DNA from: Flavobacteriaceae bacterium
GTDB taxonomy: Bacteria > Bacteroidota > Bacteroidia > Flavobacteriales > Flavobacteriaceae
Length of the DNA stretch: 64,000 nt
Reading direction: 5' to 3'
NCBI GenBank assembly: GCA_029248405.1
Contig: JAQWJJ010000016.1
Span: 1-64,000 of the forward strand
Shown: piece by piece, positions 16,704 through 25,934 of the stretch
How positions within the stretch are numbered: the first letter of the stretch is position 1
Layout of the letters: each line of letters opens with the position of its first letter
The notes under the pieces: generated by a model
What the model was told of the DNA's origin: nothing
The model's input: only the letters and a program-made list of their open reading frames with translations
Database searches by the model: none
Position numbers and translations under genes: made by a program

Positions 16704-18575
16704 TTAAACTGGCTTTGATGAGGTCAATTGGCGCAGTTCCTCAACATCTTGAGGCTTGCCCAAATAAACCAGGTGGGACCCAGGACCGACTTCAGTATTG
16801 TTGGGCGCGTTGATCAAATCTAAAAACCCATCGCTACGCTTCAAAAATAACGGGACGGTTTGTTGGTTGTTTTTTAAAATACCCCAAATGTTTAGGAATT
16901 GTTTTTGAGAAGAAATCGGAATCTCCTGAATGGAGGGGTGTTGTCGCGCAACCTCATCCAGTGTGACATAATCGTGTGCATTAGAAAAATATTGAGGATT
17001 GTCGAGGTTGACGCCCTTTTGTTTTTCTTCCGGAGACATGAGGCGAAACGTGCCTGTTTGCCCAAAACTTGGGGACAAACGACTGATGGCTTGTTGGTTA
17101 ATTTCAGCACTTCCTGTGAGCGCTAACAAATAACCTATGGTATTGAGTTCAGCATTTGCCGTCAAGTCATCTGTATATATATTGATCGAAAAAGCCTCTA
17201 GTCCAAGTGCTTGCGCTTGGATAATATTGGCTTGATTTGAATCCACCAAAACAACTTGGCGTCCATTTTTTTGCAGATAACTCGCGATCAATCGTGACAA
17301 TTTGGACGCGCCAATAATCAAAACACCATTTGAAGATTTTAAGAACACCCCAACCAAAGAGGCAAAAAAACGGGCGGTCGTGGCATTGAGCAGCACCGTC
17401 ACCAAAACCACAGAAAACACAAGTGGTGTGATGTACTCGGCGTTGGGCACACCTAATACAACAAGTCTGGTGCCAAATAAAGAAGCGATTCCTGCAGCCA
17501 CAATTCCTCTTGGGCCGACCCAACTGATGAAAAGTTTTTCGTTAAATTTTAAGGTCGATCCCATCGTGCTCAAAAAAACAGATAACGGCCGCAAGACAAA
17601 GATGACAACCCCTAACAGAGCAGCTGTTTGCCAATTATAGATAAGGCGCAAATCATCTATTTGAATATTTGCCGATAACAATATGAATAAAATTGAAATC
17701 AATAAAACACTAAGCGACTCTTTGAAGTAGAGCAGCTCTTTGAGGTTCGGCAGGTTACTGTTGCCTAAAAACATGCCCATTACAACTACCGCCAAAAGGC
17801 CTGATTCGTGCGCAAACAAGTCGCTTTGTATGAACACCATGAGCACAACAGAAAGCGCCACAACATTCAAAAGATAATGCGGCACCCAGCGCCGCTTGAT
17901 AGAAAAATACAACGCATATCCACCGGAGAGGCCAAAAGAAAAACCGATCAATAGAATTTTGCCAAACTCCATAACCGCTTGTTTAGAGTACCCAAAATCA
18001 CCGCCAACAACAATAAATTCGTAGACCAAAACTGCTGCAAGCGCGCCGATTGGATCAATTAAAATGCCTTCCCACTTGAGCACGGCAGAGACATCTTTTT
18101 TGAGTGGAATGTTGCGCAAAATTGGTGAGATTACTGTGGGGCCTGTCACAATAATGAGTGCTGCAAACAAAAAAGATAAAGGCCAATTGAGTGCAATCAG
18201 GTAGTGCGTCGCGACACCCGCGCCCACAAAAGTGACGCCAGCGCCAATACTGATGAGTTTAATAATGGCAGGCCCCACCTTGGAGACTTCATCGCGCTTG
18301 AGCGTCAGCCCACCTTCAAAAAGTATGATCCCAATAGCAAGAGACACAAAATAAAAAAGGTTTTCTCCAGGAAACAAACCACGTGTTCCATCCCAAATAG
18401 GTTGAATGTAAGAGGTCTCATCGGCCGAAATTAGTGTCGCAATAGGGCCTACTAAAAGGCCAATCAGGATTAGTGGTAGTATTGCTGGTAGTTTAAATTT
18501 CCACGCAAACCACTGCGCCAAAATGCCTAAAATAATAATGCCCGCTAATTCTACCATTTGCTTTTTTCTAAACAT
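16704..18575 (-). CDS. Cation:proton antiporter with C-terminal TrkA-N domain
   Basis: The 623-aa inner-membrane protein has 12 or so hydrophobic segments of the CPA1 (NhaP-like) family in its first 400 residues (for example IILFEGGLTL and ILIDPIGALAAVL), then a cytoplasmic Rossmann domain VLIIGASKLSRLIASYL...VVLVDSN that can bind nucleotide, and a TrkA-C-like end. It should exchange Na+ or K+ for H+, fitting a marine habitat. The frame stays open to 18728, overlapping the divergent hydrolase, so ATG 18575 (MFRKKQ) or 18557 (MVELAG) is the real start. Confidence 0.88.
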   Translation of the reverse strand: MFRKKQMVELAGIIILGILAQWFAWKFKLPAILPLILIGLLVGPIATLISADETSYIQPIWDGTRGLFPGENLFYFVSLAIGIILFEGGLTLKRDEVSKVGPAIIKLISIGAGVTFVGAGVATHYLIALNWPLSFLFAALIIVTGPTVISPILRNIPLKKDVSAVLKWEGILIDPIGALAAVLVYEFIVVGGDFGYSKQAVMEFGKILLIGFSFGLSGGYALYFSIKRRWVPHYLLNVVALSVVLMVFIQSDLFAHESGLLAVVVMGMFLGNSNLPNLKELLYFKESLSVLLISILFILLSANIQIDDLRLIYNWQTAALLGVVIFVLRPLSVFLSTMGSTLKFNEKLFISWVGPRGIVAAGIASLFGTRLVVLGVPNAEYITPLVFSVVLVTVLLNATTARFFASLVGVFLKSSNGVLIIGASKLSRLIASYLQKNGRQVVLVDSNQANIIQAQALGLEAFSINIYTDDLTANAELNTIGYLLALTGSAEINQQAISRLSPSFGQTGTFRLMSPEEKQKGVNLDNPQYFSNAHDYVTLDEVARQHPSIQEIPISSQKQFLNIWGILKNNQQTVPLFLKRSDGFLDLINAPNNTEVGPGSHLVYLGKPQDVEELRQLTSSKPV

Positions 18576-18712
18576 AAAAATACAAGAATCTTTTGACTCC
18601 GAGTGATTCTTCTGCTCAGAGACCAAATATTGCCGCAGAATACAGGTGAAACACCTAAAATAAACCCACAGGCATTCTCCTATTGGCCTTGCTTTTATTA
18701 ATTTGCAGCCTA

Positions 18713-19573
18713 ATGAATCTCTACCCAATCGAATCTGGTCATTTTAAGCTCGATGGCGGCGCCATGTTTGGTGTTGTGCCAAAAAGTCTGTGGTCACGAA
18801 CGAATCCTGCGGACGCCAACAACATGATCGAGTTAGCCACGCGCTGCCTGTTGGTGGAAGATGCCAATCGCTTGATCTTGATTGATAATGGTTTTGGCCA
18901 AAAACAAGATGAAAAATTTTTCAAGCACTACCACTTGTGGGGCGACCACACTTTAACCAAGTCTCTTAGCCAGCACGGATTTCACAAAGATGACATTACA
19001 GATGTTTTTTTGACACACCTTCACTTCGACCATTGTGGCGGTAGTGTTGATTGGAGCAAAGACCGAACGCATTATGTGCCTGCTTTTAAAAACGCTATTT
19101 ATTGGTCCAATAAAGCACATTGGGATTGGGCGACAAAGCCGAATGCGCGAGAAAAAGCCTCTTTTTTGACCGAAAATATTCAGCCTATTGCCGATTCTGG
19201 TCAGTTACAATATATCGAAAATGATCACGGTGTTTTTGTCGAGAAAACCCCTCTGGGGTTTGGTGTTTTTTTTGCAGACGGACACACTGAGAAACAAATG
19301 TTACCACACATCAATTATCGTGGTAAAACAATTGTTTTTATGGCGGACCTTTTGCCTACTGCAGGGCATTTGCCTCTGCCCTATGTCATGGGTTACGATT
19401 CCAGGCCCTTAAAAACACTAAAAGAAAAAGATTTTTTTTTAAATTTAGCAGCGGATAATGGTTATTATTTGTGGCTCGAACACGATGTCCATCATCCCAT
19501 CATTACAGTCAAACACACCGATAAAGGCGTACGGCTGAACCAAACTTTCACAATCGAAGAATTTTTTAATTAA
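18713..19573 (+). CDS. MBL-fold metallo-hydrolase
   Basis: The 286-aa cytoplasmic protein has the metallo-beta-lactamase zinc motif THLHFDHCGG, further ligands in FFADGHTEKQ and LEHDVHHP, and the expected alternating fold. The family includes lactonases and other hydrolases; this one resembles the quorum-quenching-lactonase-like group in motif spacing, but the substrate cannot be assigned. ATG 18713 (MNLYPIESGHF) is preferred over an upstream TTG at 18683. It is 7 bases before the S8 peptidase gene and probably co-transcribed with it and the M1 peptidase. Confidence 0.85.
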   Translation: MNLYPIESGHFKLDGGAMFGVVPKSLWSRTNPADANNMIELATRCLLVEDANRLILIDNGFGQKQDEKFFKHYHLWGDHTLTKSLSQHGFHKDDITDVFLTHLHFDHCGGSVDWSKDRTHYVPAFKNAIYWSNKAHWDWATKPNAREKASFLTENIQPIADSGQLQYIENDHGVFVEKTPLGFGVFFADGHTEKQMLPHINYRGKTIVFMADLLPTAGHLPLPYVMGYDSRPLKTLKEKDFFLNLAADNGYYLWLEHDVHHPIITVKHTDKGVRLNQTFTIEEFFN

Positions 19574-19580
19574 ACCATCT

Positions 19581-21248
19581 ATGAAAACACGATCAATTAC
19601 ATTGTTTGTTGCTGCTTTGGGTCTTATTTTGGGCTCTTGCGGATCAGCACCATTTAACGCAAACCCCTTATCGGTCTCTGCGCCAATTTCCAAAAAATCC
19701 TCTGAACTGACGCAAACACAGGTTGAAACTTGGGGTGCTGCAGATTTGTTTACAGATACTATTGCGGGAATGAGTGTTGACAAGGCCTACAGCGAACTCC
19801 TTGCTGGTAGAAAAAGCAAAACCGTGATTGTTGGTGTCATTGACAGCGGTGTCGATATTGAACATGAAGATCTAAAAGAGGTTATTTGGGTGAATACAGA
19901 TGAAATTCCAGATAATGGTATAGACGACGATAATAACGGCTATGTTGATGATGTACACGGTTGGAATTTCCTTGGTGACATTGTCAAAGAAAACCTAGAA
20001 TACATCCGTATCATGAAAGATTTGGCGCCTGAGTTTGAAGGAAAAGACGCCTCAAGTATTTCAGATAACGACCAAGAGCGTTACCAATTATACCTTAAGG
20101 TGAAAGCCGATTACGAAAATGATTATGCCGAGGCGGCAAGCAATAAAGAGCGCTATCAAGGCATGCATGACGGTTTGGTAGAAGGCCACGCTTTTGCTGT
20201 TGAGGCTTTAGGTAAAGAGGATTATGGTGCTGCTGAGTTGGCTGCGCTGACTGATTTGACGGACCAACAACAAGCTATGGTAGATGGATTGAGCAGAATG
20301 TTGGGTTTTGGTCCAACAATCCCTGCGGTTATGGAGCGTCTTATGGGTGGTGTTGCCTATTTCACTGGGCGTCTTGAAAGCCATTTCAATATTGATGGGG
20401 ATTACCGTGATGTTTTAGGAGATGATGCAAACGACTTCTCTTCAAAGTATTACGGCAACAATGATGTTGATGGACCAGACCCAAAAAAGGAGGATGCTAC
20501 CCATGGAACACATGTGGCTGGAATTATTGCGGCAAAACGCAACAATGGAATTGGCATGAATGGTGTTGCTGATAATGCGCAAATCATGGTGGTGCGCACG
20601 GTGCCAGATGGTGATGAGTATGACAAAGATGTCGCTTTAGCGATTCGTTATTGTGTTGATAACGGTGCGCGTGTATTGAACACAAGTTTTGGTAAGGGTT
20701 ATTCGCCGCATCCAGAATGGGTTTGGGATGCCATACAATACGCCTCAGATAATGATGTACTTATTGTGAATGCCGCTGGCAACGATGGTATGGATTTGGA
20801 TGTCAATGAGACTTATCCTAATGATCTTAGACCTGGGGAAACAGAAGAAATTGGAGATACTTTTATCACTATTGGCGCCTCTGGACCAACGTTCGATGAG
20901 AACATTGTTGCTGGTTTTTCTAATTACGGAACAGCCAATGTAGACCTGTTTTCTCCTGGTGTGAAAATATGGTCAACCACACCACTCAATACCTACGATT
21001 ATTTGCAAGGAACCTCTATGGCTGCACCAGCTGTAGCGGGAGTTGCTGCGGTGATCCGCTCGTATTTCCCTAAACTTAGCGCTAAAGAGGTCAAGCAGAT
21101 TTTAATGGACAGTGGTTTGACTGGCCCTGATAATGTCGTGTTGGGTGGGGACCCGTCGAATACTGCAAGTTTTGGTCAGATTTCAAAATCAGGACGCTTG
21201 GTTAATTTGTATAACGCCTTGATTATGGCAGACCAAAGGTCTCGCTAA
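19581..21248 (+). CDS. S8 (subtilisin-like) peptidase, lipoprotein
   Basis: The 555-aa protein begins with a lipoprotein signal ending LILGSC (Cys20), so it is probably anchored in the outer membrane. The subtilase triad is complete: Asp88 in GVIDSGVD, His308 in THGTHVAG and Ser479 in GTSMAAPAVAG, with the oxyanion Asn in NAAGND. About 220 residues separate Asp and His, far more than in subtilisin (about 30); the insert is acidic and partly helical. There is no T9SS domain. It overlaps nothing and is followed with no spacer by the M1 peptidase gene, suggesting joint use in protein degradation. Confidence 0.93.
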   Translation: MKTRSITLFVAALGLILGSCGSAPFNANPLSVSAPISKKSSELTQTQVETWGAADLFTDTIAGMSVDKAYSELLAGRKSKTVIVGVIDSGVDIEHEDLKEVIWVNTDEIPDNGIDDDNNGYVDDVHGWNFLGDIVKENLEYIRIMKDLAPEFEGKDASSISDNDQERYQLYLKVKADYENDYAEAASNKERYQGMHDGLVEGHAFAVEALGKEDYGAAELAALTDLTDQQQAMVDGLSRMLGFGPTIPAVMERLMGGVAYFTGRLESHFNIDGDYRDVLGDDANDFSSKYYGNNDVDGPDPKKEDATHGTHVAGIIAAKRNNGIGMNGVADNAQIMVVRTVPDGDEYDKDVALAIRYCVDNGARVLNTSFGKGYSPHPEWVWDAIQYASDNDVLIVNAAGNDGMDLDVNETYPNDLRPGETEEIGDTFITIGASGPTFDENIVAGFSNYGTANVDLFSPGVKIWSTTPLNTYDYLQGTSMAAPAVAGVAAVIRSYFPKLSAKEVKQILMDSGLTGPDNVVLGGDPSNTASFGQISKSGRLVNLYNALIMADQRSR

Positions 21249-23036
21249 ATGGCCCGGTTTCTTCTGATATTTTTGACCATAAGCGGATTTGTTTATGGTC
21301 AAAACCCTTCTGGGTATTGGCAGCAACACGTCGACTACACCATAGATGTGGATGTAGATGTTGAAAGCGCTCAATTTACGGGGGCACAAAAACTTGTTTA
21401 TACAAACAATTCTCCAGACACGCTTTCTCGCGTCTACTACCACTTGTATTTTAATGCTTTTCAGCCTGGAAGTGAAATGGATGTCAGGTCACGTAACATC
21501 GCCGATCCAGACCGCCGTGTTGGTGATCGAATCGCAGGGCTTGCCCCAGAGGAACAAGGTCAATTGGTGCCTTTATCTTTGGCCCAAAACGGCGTTGCTC
21601 TCGAGCCAACGGTAGAAGGCACTGTATTGGTGGTCCCATTGGATCAACCTATACCGCCCGGAGCAGAGGCTGTTTTCGATATGAAGTTCAAAGGCCAGGT
21701 TCCTGTTCAAATCCGCAGAAGTGGTCGTGACAATAGTGAAGGCGTTGCTTTATCTATGGCACAATGGTATCCTAAATTAGCAGAATATGATCAAGATGGG
21801 TGGCATGCCGACCCGTATATTGCTCGAGAATTTTATGGTGTTTGGGGTGATTTTGAGGTGGCTATTACTATTGACTCTGATTATGTCATTGGTGGTACAG
21901 GCTACTTGAAAAACAAAAAACGCGCCGGCAAAGGCAAAACAAAATGGGTGTTTCAGGCGCCAAATGTCCATGATTTTACCTGGGCAGCGGACCCTGAATA
22001 TATTCACGACACCTATCCTGGGCCAAATGGTGTTACATTAAATTTCTATTACAAAAACAACCCAGAGCTTATTGAAAATTGGCAAAAACTCCAGCCCCTT
22101 ACCGCTGAGTTAATGGCTTATTTTAATGACGCTATTGGGCCGTATCCTTACGACCAATATTCTGTGATTCAGGGGGGAGATGGTGGAATGGAATATGGAA
22201 TGTGCACCCTAATTACCGGCCAGAGAACATTAGAAAGTCTTGTTGGCGTTACAGCACACGAAATGGCCCATGCTTGGTTCCAGTTTTTATTGGCCACAAA
22301 TGAAAGCTTACATGAATGGATGGATGAAGGATTTACTTCCTATATTTCAAGCCTTGCTGAAGATGTGGTTTTGGAACAAAATAGCGCAGATCCTTTAGCT
22401 GGGGCATATAGAGGGTATTATTTTTTGGCTAATTCTGGACAAGAGCAACCATTGAGCACACATGCAGATCGCTATAATACCAACCGCAACTATGGTATCG
22501 CTGCCTATAGCAAGGGTGCTGTGTTTTTGGCTCAACTCGGCTATGTCATTGGTGATGAAAACCTCACTAAAACCATCCAATCTTATTTCAAAAAGTGGGC
22601 TTTCAAACACCCACAACCCAATGATTTTATTCGGATTGCTGAGCAGGTGAGCGGCCTAGAGCTAGATTGGTATCTGCAAGATTTTGCGCAAACAACCAAC
22701 ACTATAGATTACTCTATAAAATCCATTGAGGCCAACGAACAAGGGAGCGACATCATGTTAGAACGTCTCGGTCTCATGCCTATGCCTATTGACCTATTGG
22801 TGACGTACCAGGATGGGTCAACAGAGTTGTTTTACATCCCGCTCCAAATGATGCGTGGAGAAAAGTTGTTTGCAAAAGGGCAAAACGTGACCACTCTTAA
22901 AGATTGGGCTTGGGCGATGCCAACTTATGTTGTGCGCACAGATAACAACAAAGTTGTTGCGCAAGTTGTTATAGACCCCTCAAAACGCATGGCAGACCGC
23001 GACCAAGAAAACAACACCTTAAATGCTGTTGATTAA
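21249..23036 (+). CDS. M1 family metallopeptidase (aminopeptidase N-like)
   Basis: The 595-aa protein has a signal peptide (residues 1-17, ending GFVYGQ) and the M1 zinc site: HEMAH at residues 337-341 with the third ligand Glu in WMDEGFTSY about 19 residues on. The exopeptidase motif is GGMEYG in place of GAMEN. The N-terminal beta-domain (residues 20-220) and the catalytic domain are present; the C-terminal helical domain of classical aminopeptidase N is short. It is secreted and should trim peptides. Its ATG directly follows the stop of the S8 gene, so the two are translationally linked. Confidence 0.93.
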   Translation: MARFLLIFLTISGFVYGQNPSGYWQQHVDYTIDVDVDVESAQFTGAQKLVYTNNSPDTLSRVYYHLYFNAFQPGSEMDVRSRNIADPDRRVGDRIAGLAPEEQGQLVPLSLAQNGVALEPTVEGTVLVVPLDQPIPPGAEAVFDMKFKGQVPVQIRRSGRDNSEGVALSMAQWYPKLAEYDQDGWHADPYIAREFYGVWGDFEVAITIDSDYVIGGTGYLKNKKRAGKGKTKWVFQAPNVHDFTWAADPEYIHDTYPGPNGVTLNFYYKNNPELIENWQKLQPLTAELMAYFNDAIGPYPYDQYSVIQGGDGGMEYGMCTLITGQRTLESLVGVTAHEMAHAWFQFLLATNESLHEWMDEGFTSYISSLAEDVVLEQNSADPLAGAYRGYYFLANSGQEQPLSTHADRYNTNRNYGIAAYSKGAVFLAQLGYVIGDENLTKTIQSYFKKWAFKHPQPNDFIRIAEQVSGLELDWYLQDFAQTTNTIDYSIKSIEANEQGSDIMLERLGLMPMPIDLLVTYQDGSTELFYIPLQMMRGEKLFAKGQNVTTLKDWAWAMPTYVVRTDNNKVVAQVVIDPSKRMADRDQENNTLNAVD

Positions 23037-23060
23037 ACACCGCAAGGTTTTAAGATTTTA

Positions 23061-23092
23061 GAGCCTTTTCATCACTATTGAAAAGGCTTCTT
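23061..23092 (+). terminator. Probable terminator hairpin between the M1 peptidase gene and rnpA
   Basis: A 10-bp stem (23061-23070 with 23080-23089, one G-T pair) has a nine-base loop and is followed by TCTTTATCTTT, a broken T run. It lies 25 bases past the stop of the peptidase gene and only 16 bases before the rnpA ATG. Confidence 0.55.
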
Positions 23093-23104
23093 TATCTTTA
23101 CATC

Positions 23105-23473
23105 ATGATGCAATGTTTTCCTAAAGAAGAAAAACTCAAAAGCAAGATTTGGATTGATGCATTGTTCTCTAGTGGGCAAACCAAAAAATCCTTTCCTGTC
23201 AAGGCGGTATATTTAACACAAGATGAGTTAACGGTTCATCAAGCTGGTTTCTCTGTGCCTAAGCGGCAGATCAAGAGCGCTGTTGATCGCAACCGCATCA
23301 AAAGGCAGATGAGAGAAGCCTATCGATTAAATAAAGCTTTACTTCCTCAATCAAACACCAAACACCTTACGGTGTTGTTTGTTTTTTTAGGCCGGGGATT
23401 TGTGCCTTATCAACAAATAGAAAAAGCCATAAAAAATCTTATTTTAGAAGTCTCTCAAGCTACCGCTTTATGA
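23105..23473 (+). CDS. rnpA: Ribonuclease P protein component
   Basis: RnpA is the basic protein cofactor of RNase P, which matures tRNA 5' ends. The 122-aa protein has the conserved RNA-binding stretch GFSVPKRQIKSAVDRNRIKRQ (RNR motif) followed by MREAYRLNK. ATG 23105 (MMQCFPKEEK) is preferred over a TTG at 23078 that lies in the terminator stem. Its stop overlaps the next start (ATGA), so it is coupled to the CtpA-type protease gene. The usual partner rpmH is not adjacent. Confidence 0.93.
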   Translation: MMQCFPKEEKLKSKIWIDALFSSGQTKKSFPVKAVYLTQDELTVHQAGFSVPKRQIKSAVDRNRIKRQMREAYRLNKALLPQSNTKHLTVLFVFLGRGFVPYQQIEKAIKNLILEVSQATAL

Positions 23474-25113
23474 AAAAACCATACGTCAATTACAAACGCT
23501 TTATTGCTATAGGTGCTCTTGTTGTAGTCGTGTTTACAGCGACTGGGTTTGCCTCAAGGTTTTTTGAGATCACCAAACAATTAGAAATCTTCAATACCTT
23601 GTTTAAGGAGTTGAGCCTTAATTATGTGGACCAAACCACCCCTGGTTCATTGATGGACAAAGCCATTACAGGGATGCTTGACGGTTTAGACCCTTACACG
23701 GTTTTCTATACCGAACAAGAGGTCAATGATGCTAGAATGAACACTGGTGGGGCTTTGGCCCTGATTGGTGCGGAGGTAAGGCGTTATGACAATGGATGGC
23801 ATGTGACACATATTGATCAAGGTGGTCCTGCGGACATCGGGGGGTTAAAGCCTGGTGACGCGCTCGTTGCGTTAAATGGCCTAGTGGTGGACAGCACAAC
23901 AACACAGATCGACCAACTGCTTAACGGCAGCCCTGGGTCCTCTTTGTCGATATCCTATGAGCGCCTGGGCCGCATCAATGAGGCTTTATTGATACGCGAA
24001 AAGCGGACAAAAAGCCCTGTTGTGTTTTCTGGTCTTGCTGACCCAACCACTGGATACATCGCTTTAGAGGCCTTCACTAATACCACAACAACCGACACAA
24101 AAAAAGCCTTATACGAACTCAAAAAACAAGGCGCAACATCTTTGATTCTTGATTTGCGCGGCAACCCTGGTGGGTTGCTCTCGGAGGCAGTCAATATGGT
24201 CGGCTTATTTGTGCCTAAAGGCACTCTTGTGACCTATACAAAATCTGTAGTAGAAGAATACAACATCAGCTACAACACCAATACCAGTCCTGTAGATTTA
24301 AATATTCCCGTGGTTGTTTTGATCAATGGCCGCAGCGCGTCCGCTAGTGAAATTGTCTCAGGCGCACTTCAAGATCTTGATCGCGCAGTGGTTATTGGGG
24401 GGCGAAGTTTTGGTAAAGGTTTGGTACAACGCCCAAAAAAACTGAGTTATGGGACACAGTTCAAGGTCACGATTTCTCGATATTATACACCAAGTGGTCG
24501 CTGTATTCAAGCTCTGGACTATTGGAATCGTGACGAGAATGGCGACCCTGTAAAAACACTCCCTAAAAATTATAGCGCATTCCAAACCAAGGGCGGGCGA
24601 ACGGTTTATGACGGCGGTGGGGTGTTGCCAGATGTTGTTTTGAGCAGTTCGGATTTTAGCCCCATCACTACTGCGCTGCTTAAAACTACTGCGGTTTTGG
24701 ATTTTGGCGCAGCATATTATGATAAAAATGATTTGAGTTCTTGGGATGAGTTCCGTTTTGGGCGGGCAGATTATCAAACATTTGTCAATTTTGTCTCTTC
24801 ACAAGGCCTCGGCATCAACACACAAACAGAGGAAGTCCTCCAAGAGGTTTATCTTTTGGCACAAAAAGAAGGCTTAGACCACAAAGTTTACGGCCATATC
24901 GAGGATTTGAAAAACACCATACAGCAAGCAAAGCTCGATTTATTAGAAGAAAAGCGGGGTGAAATTACAAGCCTCATTGTGGATGACTTGCTTGCTCGTT
25001 ATTTTTATAGTGACGGACTGTACCAATACAAATTAAAAAACAACGCCGAAATTATAGAAGCGTTAGCGGTGTTGTCTGATCCCAAGCGCTATGCTAAAAT
25101 ACTGACACCATGA
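23470..25113 (+). CDS. S41 family (C-terminal processing) peptidase
   Basis: The 547-aa protein has one N-terminal membrane anchor (residues 11-29), a PDZ domain (about 95-165, GGPADIGGLKPGDALVALNG) and a tail-specific protease core. The Ser-Lys dyad is visible: a SASASE cluster (residues 289-294) and Lys316 in GRSFGKGLVQ. It should act in the periplasm on unfolded or tagged proteins. It overlaps rnpA by 4 bases at its start and the hydroxylase gene by 4 bases at its end, so the three are translationally coupled. Confidence 0.93.
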   Translation: MKKPYVNYKRFIAIGALVVVVFTATGFASRFFEITKQLEIFNTLFKELSLNYVDQTTPGSLMDKAITGMLDGLDPYTVFYTEQEVNDARMNTGGALALIGAEVRRYDNGWHVTHIDQGGPADIGGLKPGDALVALNGLVVDSTTTQIDQLLNGSPGSSLSISYERLGRINEALLIREKRTKSPVVFSGLADPTTGYIALEAFTNTTTTDTKKALYELKKQGATSLILDLRGNPGGLLSEAVNMVGLFVPKGTLVTYTKSVVEEYNISYNTNTSPVDLNIPVVVLINGRSASASEIVSGALQDLDRAVVIGGRSFGKGLVQRPKKLSYGTQFKVTISRYYTPSGRCIQALDYWNRDENGDPVKTLPKNYSAFQTKGGRTVYDGGGVLPDVVLSSSDFSPITTALLKTTAVLDFGAAYYDKNDLSSWDEFRFGRADYQTFVNFVSSQGLGINTQTEEVLQEVYLLAQKEGLDHKVYGHIEDLKNTIQQAKLDLLEEKRGEITSLIVDDLLARYFYSDGLYQYKLKNNAEIIEALAVLSDPKRYAKILTP

Positions 25114-25931
25114 ATCACTTTTTGACCTTTTTCGAAACCATGCCCGTCTGGCAAAAACTGCTATGGGTGGTGTTATGTATTGCTTTGTTTTGGGTGTTAG
25201 AGGGTTATTATCAGGATGTCACAAAGCCTTACAAAAAAACAAAACACGCTCGTGTCAACCTCAGCTTATTGGCTTTGGTCATGATCATAAACGTTGTTTT
25301 TGGTGTGCTAGCCTCTGGTGTATTTGTGTGGTTGGACCAAACAGGTTTCGGGCTCTTGCCTCTGTTAGACCTCTCCATTGGTGCCTCGTTATTTATTTCA
25401 ATATTGGTATTAGATTTCATCGCCCAATATGGGGTTCATTATTTACTGCACAAAGTGCCTTGGATGTGGCGCCTGCACTTGGTTCATCATACAGATCAAC
25501 ATGTAGATGTTACAACAGGAACCAGACACCACCCTTTTGATTTTATGATTCGTGAAGTATTCGCTCTGATTGCTGTTGTGGTCATGGGTATGCCCCTCTC
25601 CTTTTATTTGTTTTACCGTATTCTCAGTGTGTTATTCACCTATTGGACTCATGCGAACATCAAGTTGCCTGGACGGATAGATCGTGCCTTATCCTATGTC
25701 ATTGTGACCCCTGGCGTGCACAAGTTCCACCATCACAATGAATTACCGTGGACAGATATGAACTTTGGCAATATGCTTTCTATTTGGGATCGTTTGTTTG
25801 GCACCTTTGTTTATGGAAATCCAAAGGACATTGTTTTTGGTGTTGATAGTGCCGCACATGTTGACGACCAAGATTTATTAGTGCAGCTCCGTGCTCCATT
25901 TGATAAAACCATCAAAAATAAGAGTTACTGA
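25110..25931 (+). CDS. Sterol desaturase/fatty acid hydroxylase family membrane protein
   Basis: The 273-aa protein has four to five hydrophobic segments and the eight-histidine di-iron signature of this superfamily: HYLLH (after IAQYGV), HLVHHTDQH and HKFHHH, plus a THAN element. It should hydroxylate or desaturate a lipid in the inner membrane; the substrate is not predictable. Its ATG overlaps the stop of the S41 peptidase. It ends 3 bases before the convergent amtB. Confidence 0.88.
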   Translation: MNHFLTFFETMPVWQKLLWVVLCIALFWVLEGYYQDVTKPYKKTKHARVNLSLLALVMIINVVFGVLASGVFVWLDQTGFGLLPLLDLSIGASLFISILVLDFIAQYGVHYLLHKVPWMWRLHLVHHTDQHVDVTTGTRHHPFDFMIREVFALIAVVVMGMPLSFYLFYRILSVLFTYWTHANIKLPGRIDRALSYVIVTPGVHKFHHHNELPWTDMNFGNMLSIWDRLFGTFVYGNPKDIVFGVDSAAHVDDQDLLVQLRAPFDKTIKNKSY

Positions 25932-25934
25932 ACC

